From Galeopsis tetrahit (lineage: Eukaryota; Streptophyta; Magnoliopsida; Lamiales; Lamiaceae): a DNA stretch of 64,000 nucleotides. The notes beneath the pieces were generated by a model. It had not been told where the DNA came from, searched no databases, and saw only the letters and a list, made by a program, of their open reading frames with translations. Shown in pieces: positions 1 through 10,299 of the stretch (positions within the stretch are counted from its first letter, which is position 1; the number at the start of each line of letters is the position of its first letter). Where the stretch lies: contig OY776124.1 of the NCBI GenBank assembly GCA_963675135.1, forward strand, positions 7,237,001 to 7,301,000, read 5' to 3'. A program made the translations under genes and the position numbers.

Positions 1-699
1 TACTACCAATGTGTATTTCCTTCCATTTATGCTTGAAGGGGTAATTGGTCCAAATAAGTCCATATGTAAAAGTTCAAGTACCCTTTCAGTAGAAATGACT
101 GGTTTTCCTTTAAATGAGGCTTTGATCTGTTTTCCTTCTTGGCGAGGTTTGCAGACATGCTCCTTTATGAAAACCTCATTGGGTAGTCATTTTACTAATG
201 CATTTCTAGCAAGTTTGTTCATTGATTAGAAGTTCAGGTGGTTTAGCCTTTTATGCCATAACCAACTTTGTTCACTAGAGCTCTTAGCAATGAAACATGC
301 AGCATCAGTAGAATTGTCCCAGTCTGCAAAATACACATTTCCTTTCCTAGTTCCAGTCAATAGAGTTTGTTGAGTCTTATCTTTGATTAAGCATTTTCCA
401 CTTGAGAACTCAACATTGAAATCTTTATCACATAATTGACTAATACTTAGGAGATTATATTTGAGACCAGCTACATAAGACACATTGGATACTTTGATGT
501 TACCAATCATCAAAGTACCATAACCTCTTGTTGTTGCTTGTGAGCTGTCTCCAAATGTGACATTTGGGCCTTCTTTTTCAATAAAATTAGTGAGGAGTTC
601 CTTGTTTCCAGTCATGTGCCTTGAACATCCACTGTCAAGATACCATGCTGACTTTTTGCTCATACTCCTCTTCTTGTGGCCCAAAGGTACCTGCAATTA
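1..699 (-). pseudogene. Sirevirus-like Copia pol, 5' part (protease, gag-pre-integrase, start of integrase), broken
   Basis: Continues gag in the same frame after one in-frame TAA (697-699). Reading leftwards, it shows the aspartic protease motif WYLDSGCSRHMTG (about 608-640), then a gag-pre-integrase stretch ending in WHKRLNHLNF. It stops at 226. Further left the frame continues with a second stop, then the integrase start (ELLHMDLFGPI, about 20-60) runs off the window. Family knowledge: this is the normal gag-protease-integrase order of Copia elements, and this protease wording is usual in the Sirevirus lineage. At least two stops inside the pol part mark decay. The gag/pol stop could be original, because some Sireviruses separate gag and pol by a stop or frameshift; that is inference. 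Confidence 0.85.
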
Positions 700-3168
700 G
701 ATAGGTTTAGGTACCCTTTGAGTTTTGGGTCCTGAGAGGTTAGCTGTACCTTTAGGAACCCAAACTTGCATAATTACCCTGATTGATTCAAGGGGGCTAA
801 GTTGTTTTCCTTGTGCATCAACATACACTGCCTTTCCCTTAAATGCCTTTGGGAAAGTGTATGAGAAAGTGTTAACTCTGTAAGTTTCAGGAGAGTTGTC
901 AAATCTCCTGAACTTATGAGTTTTCTGTGTCACTTGATGAAATCTTTGAGGAAATGCCTTTTTATGACCATTACCCTTTGGCATGAAGGGTTTTGGTTGT
1001 CTCATTTTATTCTGCCTTTGAGGATGGTTGTCCTTAGGTCTATTCAGCTGAGGCTTTCTCAGATGAGTTAACCTTGGCTGATTATACCTTGGATAACTCC
1101 TCTGAACATTGTTCAGTAGAGTTGTCCTTCCAATGGGTCTACTCTGCTGATCAACATTCCTCTTGTGTTCAGGGACTTTGGCCATTTCCTTAGGTTTGGA
1201 CCTAGTCTCCTGAAGCACTTGAGTTGGCAAATCATCCATTTTGCCCTTTCCTTTGTTCAGTGGCTGAATTATTTTATTTTCAGCTTGTTGTGCCACTGAT
1301 TTGACAAAGATTTTCTTAGTGTTACTTGTAGAAGCAACACTAAGACAAGGTGAAGATTCAAATGGATCAAAACCTAATCCGCATCTTTGAGCCATAGGTC
1401 TTTGATAACTTTGAATTTCCTCTATTGCTCTAGAGGATTTGTTCAAAGCAGACATCTTTAATTTCAGGCTCTCTTCACTTGATTTGAGAATGTCATACTC
1501 ATCTGACAGGTTTTCAAATTTTGCTTGAAGAATCTTTAATTCAAACTCTTTTCTCTTCTGAGTAAGTAATTGAGCATCAATCTGTCCTCGTTGGTCAACT
1601 ATCCTGAGATTTGCTTCCTCAAGCTCTCTCAAGACTTGTTGGTACAACTTAGTAGATTTAATGTCAACTACTATCTCAGTCGGTTTTGAAAGCTCAATTG
1701 AAAGTCTTTCATTTTCCCTCACACAATTGTCATGAAATTCTTGCAATCTAGTGAAATTTTCCATCAACTTCCCAAAGGAAAGTTTCAAGTTGACTTCACT
1801 AGTGTTCTGTGATAAGAATGATGGTGAGCTAGAAGTGGAGGATACCTCATCATCCTCAATAGCCATGTTGCACATATCATCATCATCATCACTGTTAGAG
1901 AACAGTCCATCAGAAGAGTTGAGGCTTTCAGCACTATCAGATTCATCACCAGCCATCATAGCTTTTCTGTTGGTGAACTTCCTGTCTCTTTTGGCTTGCC
2001 TCTCTCTTCTTTCTTTAGAGCTGAGTTCAGGGCAATTATACTGGAAGTGCCCTTTCTTCTTGCAGTTGTAGCACAGATCCTCATCATCATCTTTCTTGGA
2101 TTCATCTCTTCTTTTGGATGATGAAGGTTCAGCTCTACTGGACCTTCTCCTATCAGAGTACTTGTCCTCTGATCTTTTCTCTTCAGGCTTTTTGTCTTCA
2201 GCCTGTGCTTCAGGAGAGTTGTACCTTCTCCTGAATTTGTTGTCTTGGTAGAATTTCTTGTATCTACCAAACCTTGAGTTGAGCTTGTCAAACCTCCTTG
2301 CCATAAGAGCCATTTCTTCCTTCATTTCAGCCTTAGAGACTGACTTTGATGATCTTGGAGTGGGTTGCATTTCAGGTTCAGTAGCTTTGGCTTTAAATGC
2401 CACTCCTTTGACTGGTAAGGAAGTTTCTTCTGCTGGCTTTCTTCTATTGAAGTCAAACTCATAGGCTTTGAGTTCTGAGAAGATTTGTTGCATGGGCATG
2501 GTAGAGAGGTCCTTGGTGTTTTGCATCATAACAGCATAGACATCCCACTTTTGAGTGAGACTTCTCAGGATCTTCAAGCCAACTTCTCTTTTGGAGTACA
2601 CCTTGCCCAATGAGTTGATCTCATTCATCACATCAGTGAATCTACCAGCAAACTTGTCAATGGATTCTTCAGACTCCATTGTGAATTGTTCAAACTTCTG
2701 CACAGCAACTTGGAGCTTATTCTCCTTGATCTTTTTTGTACCCTCACACATCTCAGCAAGAGTATCCCAAATTTCTTTGGCAGTTGTCCAGTGGTAGACT
2801 CTACCCATGATTGCATCTGGAATTGTTTGGTAGAGGGTGTTCATGGCAAGATAATTCAGATTATCTTTCCTCTTTTCATCAGCAGTGAAGTCATCTTCAT
2901 CTTTGGGAATCAATTCCCTTATATCAGCTCTTTGCTCATCTGTCAATCTGGGGTTAATTTGAGTAAACACAAAAGGACCTCTTGTGATTATTCTCAGCAT
3001 GTTAGTATGAAGAGATGCAAGATGAGCTCTCATTCTGATTTTCCAGAAATCATAATTGTCTATAGAGAACATGGGCAGTTTGTGATGTGAGATGTGGTTG
3101 ACTGGATTTGTGGCCATGTTGTCCAATCCTTGAACAACATCATTAGGAACAACATTGTTGTTGGCCAT
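697..3168 (-). CDS. gag: Copia (Sirevirus-like) Gag, 823 aa
   Basis: Capsid/nucleocapsid precursor of an LTR retrotransposon that packages element RNA in cytoplasmic particles. The first about 250 residues form the plant Copia Gag domain (DUF4219/UBN2 type: FSIDNYDFWKIRMRAHL, then EIWDTLAEMCEG). A CCHC zinc knuckle, CYNCKKKGHFQYNC, lies near residue 365. A long heptad-like stretch follows (about residues 470-600), then a basic, Gln/Pro-rich tail. A Gag of 800 or more residues with a coiled coil is typical of Sireviruses. The start is the first Met after the primer-binding site and LTR, and about 120 bp separates them. The frame is fully open, so this half of the element may be younger than its decayed pol suggests. 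Confidence 0.9.
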   Translation of the reverse strand: MANNNVVPNDVVQGLDNMATNPVNHISHHKLPMFSIDNYDFWKIRMRAHLASLHTNMLRIITRGPFVFTQINPRLTDEQRADIRELIPKDEDDFTADEKRKDNLNYLAMNTLYQTIPDAIMGRVYHWTTAKEIWDTLAEMCEGTKKIKENKLQVAVQKFEQFTMESEESIDKFAGRFTDVMNEINSLGKVYSKREVGLKILRSLTQKWDVYAVMMQNTKDLSTMPMQQIFSELKAYEFDFNRRKPAEETSLPVKGVAFKAKATEPEMQPTPRSSKSVSKAEMKEEMALMARRFDKLNSRFGRYKKFYQDNKFRRRYNSPEAQAEDKKPEEKRSEDKYSDRRRSSRAEPSSSKRRDESKKDDDEDLCYNCKKKGHFQYNCPELSSKERRERQAKRDRKFTNRKAMMAGDESDSAESLNSSDGLFSNSDDDDDMCNMAIEDDEVSSTSSSPSFLSQNTSEVNLKLSFGKLMENFTRLQEFHDNCVRENERLSIELSKPTEIVVDIKSTKLYQQVLRELEEANLRIVDQRGQIDAQLLTQKRKEFELKILQAKFENLSDEYDILKSSEESLKLKMSALNKSSRAIEEIQSYQRPMAQRCGLGFDPFESSPCLSVASTSNTKKIFVKSVAQQAENKIIQPLNKGKGKMDDLPTQVLQETRSKPKEMAKVPEHKRNVDQQSRPIGRTTLLNNVQRSYPRYNQPRLTHLRKPQLNRPKDNHPQRQNKMRQPKPFMPKGNGHKKAFPQRFHQVTQKTHKFRRFDNSPETYRVNTFSYTFPKAFKGKAVYVDAQGKQLSPLESIRVIMQVWVPKGTANLSGPKTQRVPKPI

Positions 3169-3290
3169 AGCTCAAGAATAAGATCTTAGTCAAATAATAG
3201 GATTTCAGATAGATCAGTTCAGTGACCCTACCAAATATGTGATTTTGAAAATCAATATGGATTTTCAGAAGCAGTGGTCTTTGAACCCCT

Positions 3291-3302
3291 GCTCTGATAC
3301 CA
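3291..3302 (-). other. Primer-binding site (tRNA-iMet type) of the first Copia
   Basis: On the minus strand the 12 bases read TGGTATCAGAGC, the usual plant initiator-Met tRNA primer-binding site. It starts two bases inside the LTR boundary at 3305, which fixes the orientation: the 5' LTR is on the right and the element runs leftwards. Confidence 0.9.
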
Positions 3303-3328
3303 CTTGTTGGTCCTGGAAGAAGTATATA

Positions 3329-3359
3329 ACAAGTGTATGGGGGGGGGGAATACACTTGT
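3329..3359 (-). promoter_or_regulatory. C-rich-loop hairpin at LTR 3' end
   Basis: Ten-base inverted arms (ACAAGTGTAT / ATACACTTGT) enclose a run of ten G (C on the coding strand) at the LTR end. The same architecture with different arm sequence occurs at 41333-41365, 52066-52098 and 55896-55928. The recurrence argues for a functional RNA or DNA structure rather than chance; its role is unknown. Confidence 0.6.
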
Positions 3360-4610
3360 ATGCAAATTCTTTTCAACTTTGATCAAACCAGAGTTCAGCA
3401 ATGTTGTCTTGGACAACTCTGCTGAAGATGTATAACCTTTTCAAGGATAACCAAGCCACTAAGCACTATTGAGTACTTAGTTGAATGAGTATCTAAGTTG
3501 GTTATAAGTGCGGAATTAGTGGTTGGCCCTTTAGTTTAAACTCCTTTAAGTTCTGAAATCACTTAAGCAATATAATCCAGTTTCAGGGAACTTGTCCAAT
3601 ACAGTTTTTGCACAGTCTTGAATATATGTTCTTTGAAAGATCAGTTTTGTGTGCAGTGTTGAATGTATGCGAGTACTTTGAAAGTAAATCAACACAAGAG
3701 TTTATAGTGGTTCAGAGACTCAAGCTCCTACATCCACTTTCCCTAATTTAACAGGATAATTCCTTCACTCTTGGAATTAACTTGTTTTATAGTGCCAAGG
3801 TGCACTTGATCAAGAACACCACTCCTTGGTGAATTGATCCCTAGGATGTCTAGAGTCCTAGTACCCTCTTCTCAACTCAGAACTGAACTGTTCTTCTCTC
3901 AACAGTCAGTTCCTACCACTTCTACTACTACAACCTTCTCACTTTCTCACTTGAAAGGGGGTAAGGGTTGAAGTAAGGTTCCAACTAATGAGATATCCTT
4001 TACAATGAAGATCAGTGTATAAGGATAGGATATCTCTCTAAGCTTTGTATGGATATACAATGAAGTTCAGCTTAGAAGAAGTGTTTGAATACTAAGATAG
4101 TCTTTTGAAAGCTTGAATGTTCTATGAGCTTCAGAATACTTGGGTAGTTGGATTCTGTTGAGGTTAGTTGAGGTGCTTTCAAATGGTCTTCACACTTCTG
4201 TATTTATAGACAAATTTGAGGATTTGCCCGTTGGAGAGGCAGTCCCAAATTGCTATTAATGTCTTCCTTGAGTTCTTCAAACTGGAAGACAGATTCTTGA
4301 TAGTGACATGTCCTCATTTAGGTAATAAACGGCTGTTAAGACTTTGTCTTTATTCTGCAGCACTCTTCCCAATGTCTGACTTTAAGATTCACTTGTTAGG
4401 ACTAGGACATGGCTTCTGAAGGTTGATCCAATGATAGGACAACATTCCTTATCAAATGGACAACTCTGCTTATCACTATCAGCATACATGCTTATTAGCA
4501 TAGTTGGCTTGCTCTTCTTCAGATGACTTGGCTCTTTCCCTTTGCTTCATGTAGATGTGATCTCAGCATGATTCAATGAAGTCTTTTAGGGTGTAGTTGT
4601 CTTTATCTCT

Positions 4611-4890
4611 TCAGCATAGTTGACTTTCAAGCTTCAGAACTCTTGTTCTGGTTTAATTGTACTGAGACAATTCTTCTGGACAACTCTCCTGATCAGCATA
4701 CTTGGCCTTTAAGCTTCAGAACCTTTGTTCTTGTTTTAATTGTGCAGAGACAACTTCTCTGGACAACTCTTCTGATTAGAGCATTTTAATATACTTGGCC
4801 TTTAAGCTTCCAGAACATTTGTTCTTGTTTTAATTGTGCAGAGACACCTCTCTGGACAACTCTTCTGATCAGCATACTTGGCCTTTAATA
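4611..4890. repeat. Tandem repeat inside LTR, three units of about 84-94 bp
   Basis: Units share CTTGGCCTTTAAGCTTC, TTCTTGTTTTAATTGTGCAG and GACAACTCTTCTGATCAG. The last two units are closest and the first is more diverged. Repeats in the U3 part of plant Copia LTRs often carry promoter elements; that role is inference here. Confidence 0.75.
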
Positions 4891-5133
4891 GTATAGGTGA
4901 TTGTTCCAGAGTTTGAGCTTTAGGGGAACTTGTTCTTGATGGTCTTCAAAGTATATATTCCCCCTCAAGTTGTGCATCTAATCATCTAAGAGTTGCCTAA
5001 CATATCAGCTTCTCATCTTAGCCTTAAGCTATATGTTCTAACACTCTTAGAACATAATCATCTTGACTTAGGCATGTCTCAAGGGGTTTTGGTATTCAAT
5101 CAAAACATTTATCATTTTATTCCCAACACTTCG

Positions 5134-6590
5134 CATATGAAATTTTACCTTCACTTTGATGATGATTACCGTACGTAAACTATACCCTATCCGCAGTTTA
5201 AAAAGTTTACTTCTTTGATTAGTGTATTTCGTATACACTCTATTTTGCAATTTAAAGAAAAAGTGCAAATGTCCTATAAAGATATTATGTGGAATTAAAC
5301 ATATTACTCTGTTTTCTTTGTTTCATAGATTTTTACCTAAATTTTTCAGAGATTCTCCCTATTTTAAATAGATGTTACCTATGTGGGTAAGAAATGGTTG
5401 CATGTGAAAAAAAATTTCTTTATTTCCAATCGAGGAGGAAATCTTTTTTTTTTTTTTTTTTAAGATTTATAATTCACACTGTGGTAGAATTTGTTTTTTT
5501 ATATATATTTCAACTTAATCAAGTCGTAAAAATCTTGTTTTACTATATATGATGTGTAAATCTAGATGTTATCTATAGGGTAGTTCATGCATGTATTTTT
5601 TTGGTAGTGCTTATGTATAAAAAAATTAGTTATTTAAATATATATGTGCAGATGGTTATAGAAAAATAAAAACTGGAATTCAGATTAATGAAGAAGCAAG
5701 AAAAAACATGAAGAAACACAATATCAAAGGGGGTAGCAGAGTTCCGAGTAAGTCTTCATATTATAAAACTACTGGAGTAGTTGGATCCTTTGGATAAACA
5801 ATTTACCCTGTTATTTTTATGAAAATGATTGTGTTGTGCATAAGATTACATACATATGTAACTAGATATGCATTTCGTAGATGAACTTGTATGCATAAAA
5901 TGAACTGAAAAAATATGTAGTACCCCATTTATGTTTCTGATATTGGTTTCATCACTATTTTGTGAAGGATCAACAGATAAAAAGTTGGTTTAAAGGGAAG
6001 AGATGAGAAAGGGAAAGGTTTGATTTAATAACATTTGTGATTTGTTGATAAACCTCAGGTAAAAAGGTTTTACGGTGCGTGATATTATTAGAGGATTCAG
6101 GTGATGTTTATATTAGTGTGGTTTTTATTTTAGAAATATAGCAGACATTATTACAACTTTTAATGCATATATTCATAGATTTTGAAAGTGAAGTTGAGCT
6201 CGAAAATCAAAGGGTTGAGGACACAACATCTGTTTCGAAAGGTATACTTCATATCAGACCATAAATGTAACAAAATCAGTGTTGTTCATGAAATTTTTAG
6301 ATGCAATGTTTATTTATTTATATTAACTTGTTTACTTATTGAAAGATTTTATTTATAGAAGACGGGAATAACATATTTCATGAGGATTGATGTTGCAGAT
6401 TCTAACAGTGGAGAATACAATCGAAATAAGAGAAGAGAGGCGAAACTGAAGTAACATAAAGCAAAGAATAATTTCGGCAAGTACTTTATATAATATAAAT
6501 ATTGTTTGGTGTTATAATGTTTTGGCAATATAAAGTAGGTATTATATATATTTGGTCATTACAATCAAATTTTTTTCCTTCTTAACAGGG
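5134..6590. other. AT-rich region with no convincing gene
   Basis: No long open frame. Short exon-like pieces flanked by possible splice sites occur near 5650-5745, 6180-6242 and 6360-6450 on the plus strand, but their peptides resemble nothing I recognise. They may be 5' exons of the transposon remnant that follows. Confidence 0.4.
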
Positions 6591-6599
6591 GCTATTGAT

Positions 6600-7430
6600 G
6601 TCAAAGTAGGGCAATACTATTATAGATCTAATATGCGACTACAAGAAAACAATGAAATTCCAATAGAAAAATTTCAACGGCTTTTTGCATATTTTCTGAT
6701 AGTCATTATCAGGAGTTGAAATTAATCCCATTCTGGTTTCTATTAAACTCTATTCTGAATAATGGGAGCGAAAATATGATTACAAACTGCATGAAGTATG
6801 AGGATGATGTTAGGGACATTGTTACGAAGTTTCTGGTTTCTTCATGATTCGCTCCGAAGAACTGGAACTCAATAGACAGGATGCCTAGCTGATATTTGGC
6901 TTGACATCTAATAGTGAGAAGTTACCATTCAATATTGATGATTATAAGCATCCGAGATGGGTAAGGAGGTGCTTCTGAGAAGAACTTGTTAGCAAACCAC
7001 CGAACATATCACTATACATGCCAATGATAATGACTAAAATTAAAGAAAATTAAGATCTAACTGATAAGGAATCTATGCAAAATGTTGCAAGGCTTCTATC
7101 TTGTTACGTCATGTGTGTTATTCTATGTCCTGTAAAGATTGGTGCTTTACCATGGTATTTGACATTGTATCTAAAGGATTTCTATGAAATTTGCAAATAT
7201 ATGAATCCTACGACCAATCCTGGAAGTATAGTTGATTTAGAGAAAAATAGCATTACTCACCATTTTGAACGAATTTTTGTTTCATTCTACGCTTGTAAGG
7301 AGAGATTTAAACACCGTAGACCTATGTTATTCATTGATGGAACTTTCATGGAGGGAAGGGCCAAAGGAGTCTTACTTGTAGTCACTGCCAAAGATAGAGA
7401 TAACGATATGTTTCATTTTACCTAATATTC
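6600..7430 (+). pseudogene. Remnant of Mutator-like transposon gene (plus-strand copy)
   Basis: With stops and frameshifts allowed, 6640-7195 reads like a domain seen in plant transposons linked to Ulp1-type proteases or the plant mobile domain (LIFGLTSNSEKLPF, then ARLLSCYVMCVILCPVKIG). From about 7196 it switches to a Mutator-like transposase segment (GSIVDLEKNS, RRPMLFIDGTF, AKGVLLVVTAKD), in which the D of FIDGT is the usual first catalytic Asp of the MULE DDE core. Only 7075-7425 is an open frame (116 aa). A 66-bp tandem duplication (about 7374-7505) ends it. Family assignment of the 3' part is firm; that of the first part is tentative. Confidence 0.6.
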
Positions 7431-7505
7431 AATTCAGTTACTTGTAGCCACTGCCAAAGATGGAGATAACGATATGATTCATTTTTCCTAATATTCAATT
7501 CAGTT
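7374..7505. repeat. 66-bp tandem duplication
   Basis: Two adjacent copies, each starting CTTGTAG(T/C)CACTGCCAAAGA and ending in TATTCAATTCAGTT, differ at a few bases. The duplication sits at the turning point between the plus- and minus-strand transposase copies. Confidence 0.8.
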
Positions 7506-8207
7506 TTGTAAATATGAATCATACTGTTATCTTCGTTTTTTGCAGTGGCTACAAGTAATACTCCTTTGACCCTTTCCTTCATGAAAGTTTCATCAATGAA
7601 TAACATAGGTCTACAATGTTTAAATCCCTCCATACAAGCGTAAAACGAAACAAAAATTCGTTCAAAATGGTGAGTAATATGCTATTTTTCTCTAAATTAA
7701 CTATACTCCCAGAATTGGTGCGTTTTACTACTACACTATACCAACGAAGTTGGTCGTAGGATTCATCATAACTTTGAAATATGCCATCCCTCGCTGCCAC
7801 TATACCACGCCATGCTTTATAATAAGGAATATCGAATCCATAATCTTCATTAATATCATCCATTACATTCTTTTCATTTATGTTGGGATTAGACTTCACA
7901 CTCTGTAGGAAAAGTTCTTTTATAATCTTAGTCCCAAACCTACTCTTATCTTCAGCTAATAGGTTTCCTACACATGTGTGTACTAGGTTAGCTTTATGAA
8001 CAATAAATCCAGATTTCATAGGGGACTACTTGGCTTTAATAAACCAACCACAATTGTAAGATGTCTTCTCGCTACATACTACATATACATACCCTGTGCT
8101 GTTTTTTTTACGTATGTATACTTAAAATTCAGTTTAGTGGAGTACTTTATTAGCTCAATTCTGAACTCCAGAGCACCACCAGCAAACATTGCTCCAACTT
8201 TCATTAA
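7430..8207 (-). pseudogene. Mutator-like transposase fragment (minus-strand copy)
   Basis: Reads leftwards from 8207: GAMFAGGALEFRIELIKYS (MuDR DNA-binding-like start), HKANLVHTCVGNLLAED, PYYKAWRGIVAARDGIFQSY, then GSIVNLEKNS and, after a frameshift near 7640, RPMLFIDETFMKERVKGVLL. This order matches plant MULE transposases. The last about 200 bp are homologous to the plus-strand copy at 7215-7425, so the two form a large inverted repeat. FIDGT has become FIDET. The gene is broken by stops near 8020 and 8100 and by the frameshift. Its 5' portion continues at 9380-9906, beyond an inserted DNA transposon. Confidence 0.75.
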
Positions 8208-9379
8208 AGGGGTGTATTCAATTGAGATTCTGTTGGATTTTGTTGGACTTTTAAAATTTGGGGGTTTTCAATCCGGATTTTTAAAAGTCTTTCAAAATTT
8301 TGAGGTATTCAATACGAATTTTAAAAAGTCTTTAGAAATCTTTAGGTATTCAACAATCTATGGATTTTAATACTCTATGGATTTTGTTGGATTCTCCTTC
8401 AAAAATATAAATAAATTTCACTATTCAAAATCTCTTCTAAAAACAACAGATTTCAACGGATTCTCTCAGAAGACTCTTAAAGAGAAGAAAAAAAAACTTT
8501 GTTGTTCTTCTAACAAAATTTCAACTACTAACCTACTGCATTAGTCTCTTCGAAAGCACTTATTATTTGAAACAAAAAGATATACTCCACAACACAAAAA
8601 CATTATAAAAGTTTTTATTATTTCAGAATTTTACACTATAAAACTGGTTCATGGCTATCACAGCCCAGAAAAGTAGAGAAAAAACAGACATTCTTGCTGT
8701 ATTTCGAACCACAAAATCCTACACAGCCTCACAGTTTACAAAATCGAAAAGCTGTCCATCTTCCTACTCTTCTTCAAAGGAAATAAAATCAAGAAACGTA
8801 ACTATGTTCTTCGATAAGCATCACAGATTCTTCACCACCATTATTTATCGTGAAAAAGATTACATCTCTGTATTTTAAAATTATGTTCTCTCTTTAAAAA
8901 TTATAGTATATTAGTTGACACCTTAGCAATAATATATTCTCCATTGCCACCTAATTAACTTTAAGATCTCAAGAACATTTATTCACAATGTTCTTGAGAT
9001 CTTAAAGTTAGCACGTGGTGTTCGATATCATCTAAAAGATTTTAGTGGTCAATGTCGTCATCCCATAAATGTAGGATGAATAATAATTTTTTTTGAACTA
9101 ATATATTTTTGGTATTTTTTCTAAATAATTTAGATAATTTTTTTATATACAAGTGTGTTCGATATACGTTTGCACCAATAGTTTTAGGGGCGCAGTTTAT
9201 GGAAATCCATGTAAATCAATAAAAAAATGTGTATTTCAGAATCCTTTCAAATCTATGAAAATTCATATAAATCAATAAAAAAATCAGTCGAACTCTGCAT
9301 AGAGTCTATGGATTTTCTAAATCCACTGACTTTTTAAAGTCCAAAAAAATCCAACAGAATCTCAATTGAATACACCCCC
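8208..9379. mobile_element. PIF/Harbinger-like non-autonomous DNA transposon, 1172 bp
   Basis: The ends are inverted repeats of about 35-50 bp: GGGGTGTATTCAATTGAGAT leads in at 8209 and its complement closes the element at 9379. It is flanked by TAA (8205-8207 and 9380-9382), the three-base TSD of PIF/Harbinger elements; the first base of one terminus has mutated (A versus G). No transposase is visible; the only open frame (8651-8878, 75 aa) has no recognisable content. It interrupts a MULE transposase gene whose two halves resume on either side. Confidence 0.8.
8956..9010. repeat. Perfect 23-bp hairpin, 9-nt loop
   Basis: Arms 8956-8978 and 8988-9010 are exact reverse complements, beginning TAACTTTAAGATCTCAAGAA, around the loop TTATTCACA. 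It is far more perfect than the rest of the surrounding element. It could be a small nested MITE or a small-RNA precursor. Confidence 0.85.
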
Positions 9380-9906
9380 TAAATGTCTCCAATGATCCAA
9401 TAAATAAGACTTCTTTTTCTCAGGCAGATATCAAAAAGGGGTAAACTACCCAATCCAACAAATTCTATTGAAACAAAGTTTTGAGAATCACTCACAATAA
9501 TCTCTTTATTAGGCAAATTTTTAGAATTGTTACCTAAAGAAGAGTTTTGAGAATTATTCACAATAATCTATGTATTAATATGATCCACACTAGACCTAGC
9601 ATTGACACTTAAAGATTCCATATAATCAGATGATTTCTGCTCTAGACCAATAACAATAGTTAGGTTTACTAACTTTTCTGATGACATTTTGCAGAACTCT
9701 AACAATTCATTCAAATTTGAATCGCAATCTAAACAACAATTCTTAATGCCACCAACAGAGTATATGATTGAATGGTTACTTGAAAATATATCGGGTCACT
9801 TCTTATTAATCTCATCAACAATATCCTGGAAAGAGGATCCTTCAGACACACTCATCAATTTACTCTTGCCTTCGAAATCAATCTGCAATATGACCATATA
9901 CTCCAT
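9380..9906 (-). pseudogene. 5' part of the minus-strand Mutator-like transposase
   Basis: Starts at ATG 9904-9906 (MEYMVILQIDFEGKSKL) and reads through an N-terminal PB1-like region typical of plant MULE proteins (SSFQDIVDEINKK, a stop where Trp is expected, then PDIFSSNHSIIYSVGG). A second stop lies near 9570, after which it is open (SQNFVSIEFVGLGSLPLFDI) down to the Harbinger-like insertion at 9379. The protein logically continues at 8207. Two stops plus the insertion make it non-functional. Confidence 0.6.
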
Positions 9907-10066
9907 TATTTGTTGAATTGAAAAATCCCTAATATAATTCAACGCAAAAACCCTAAAAATCATCAAAATTGCATATCGATGATACCGAATATCATCGATG
10001 TCTCAGAAAATAATTGATGCTCAACAAAACCCAGCAGAATTAGTGTTGTGCTGCAAAATAATGGAT

Positions 10067-10225
10067 ATTCAATAAAAATTCGCAGAATTGCATGTGAATG
10101 ATACTCAACTAAAATTCGCAGAATTGCATGTGAATGATACTCGAAATCATTAATCTAATTTTGGGGAGAGATTCATTGCATGTGAATGATACTCAAAATG
10201 ATTAATCTAATTTTGGTGACAGATT
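10067..10225. repeat. Short direct repeats upstream of the MULE start
   Basis: AAATTCGCAGAATTGCATGT followed by GAATGATACTC occurs twice in tandem, and GCATGTGAATGATACTC followed by ATTAATCTAATTTTGG occurs twice just after. They lie in the presumed 5' region of the minus-strand transposase gene. Confidence 0.7.
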
Positions 10226-10299
10226 ACTGCAGACGAAATCGATAACAATCAAATTGAAGGATCCAATTAGATTTCAATTCGAAAAAGGAAAGGGCAGCT

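Larger units (their letters stand above)
3305..5128 (-). repeat. 5' LTR of the first Sirevirus-like Copia (1824 bp)
   Basis: Bounded by TGTTGG at 3305 and CCAACA at 5123-5128, a short inverted terminal repeat with canonical TG...CA ends. The 3304 side abuts the primer-binding site. The partner LTR lies left of the window, so the five bases after 5128 (CTTCG, 5129-5133) should be the target-site duplication. The LTR holds a C-rich hairpin at 3329-3359 (minus-strand 3' end), a conserved GTGGATGTAG...GAACCACTATAAA box near 3697-3740, and a tandem repeat at 4611-4890. Confidence 0.85.

Noticed and set aside
3143..3376. 77-codon frame covering the primer-binding site and LTR end
   Set aside because: Overlaps the PBS, the G-run and the LTR boundary; not a gene.
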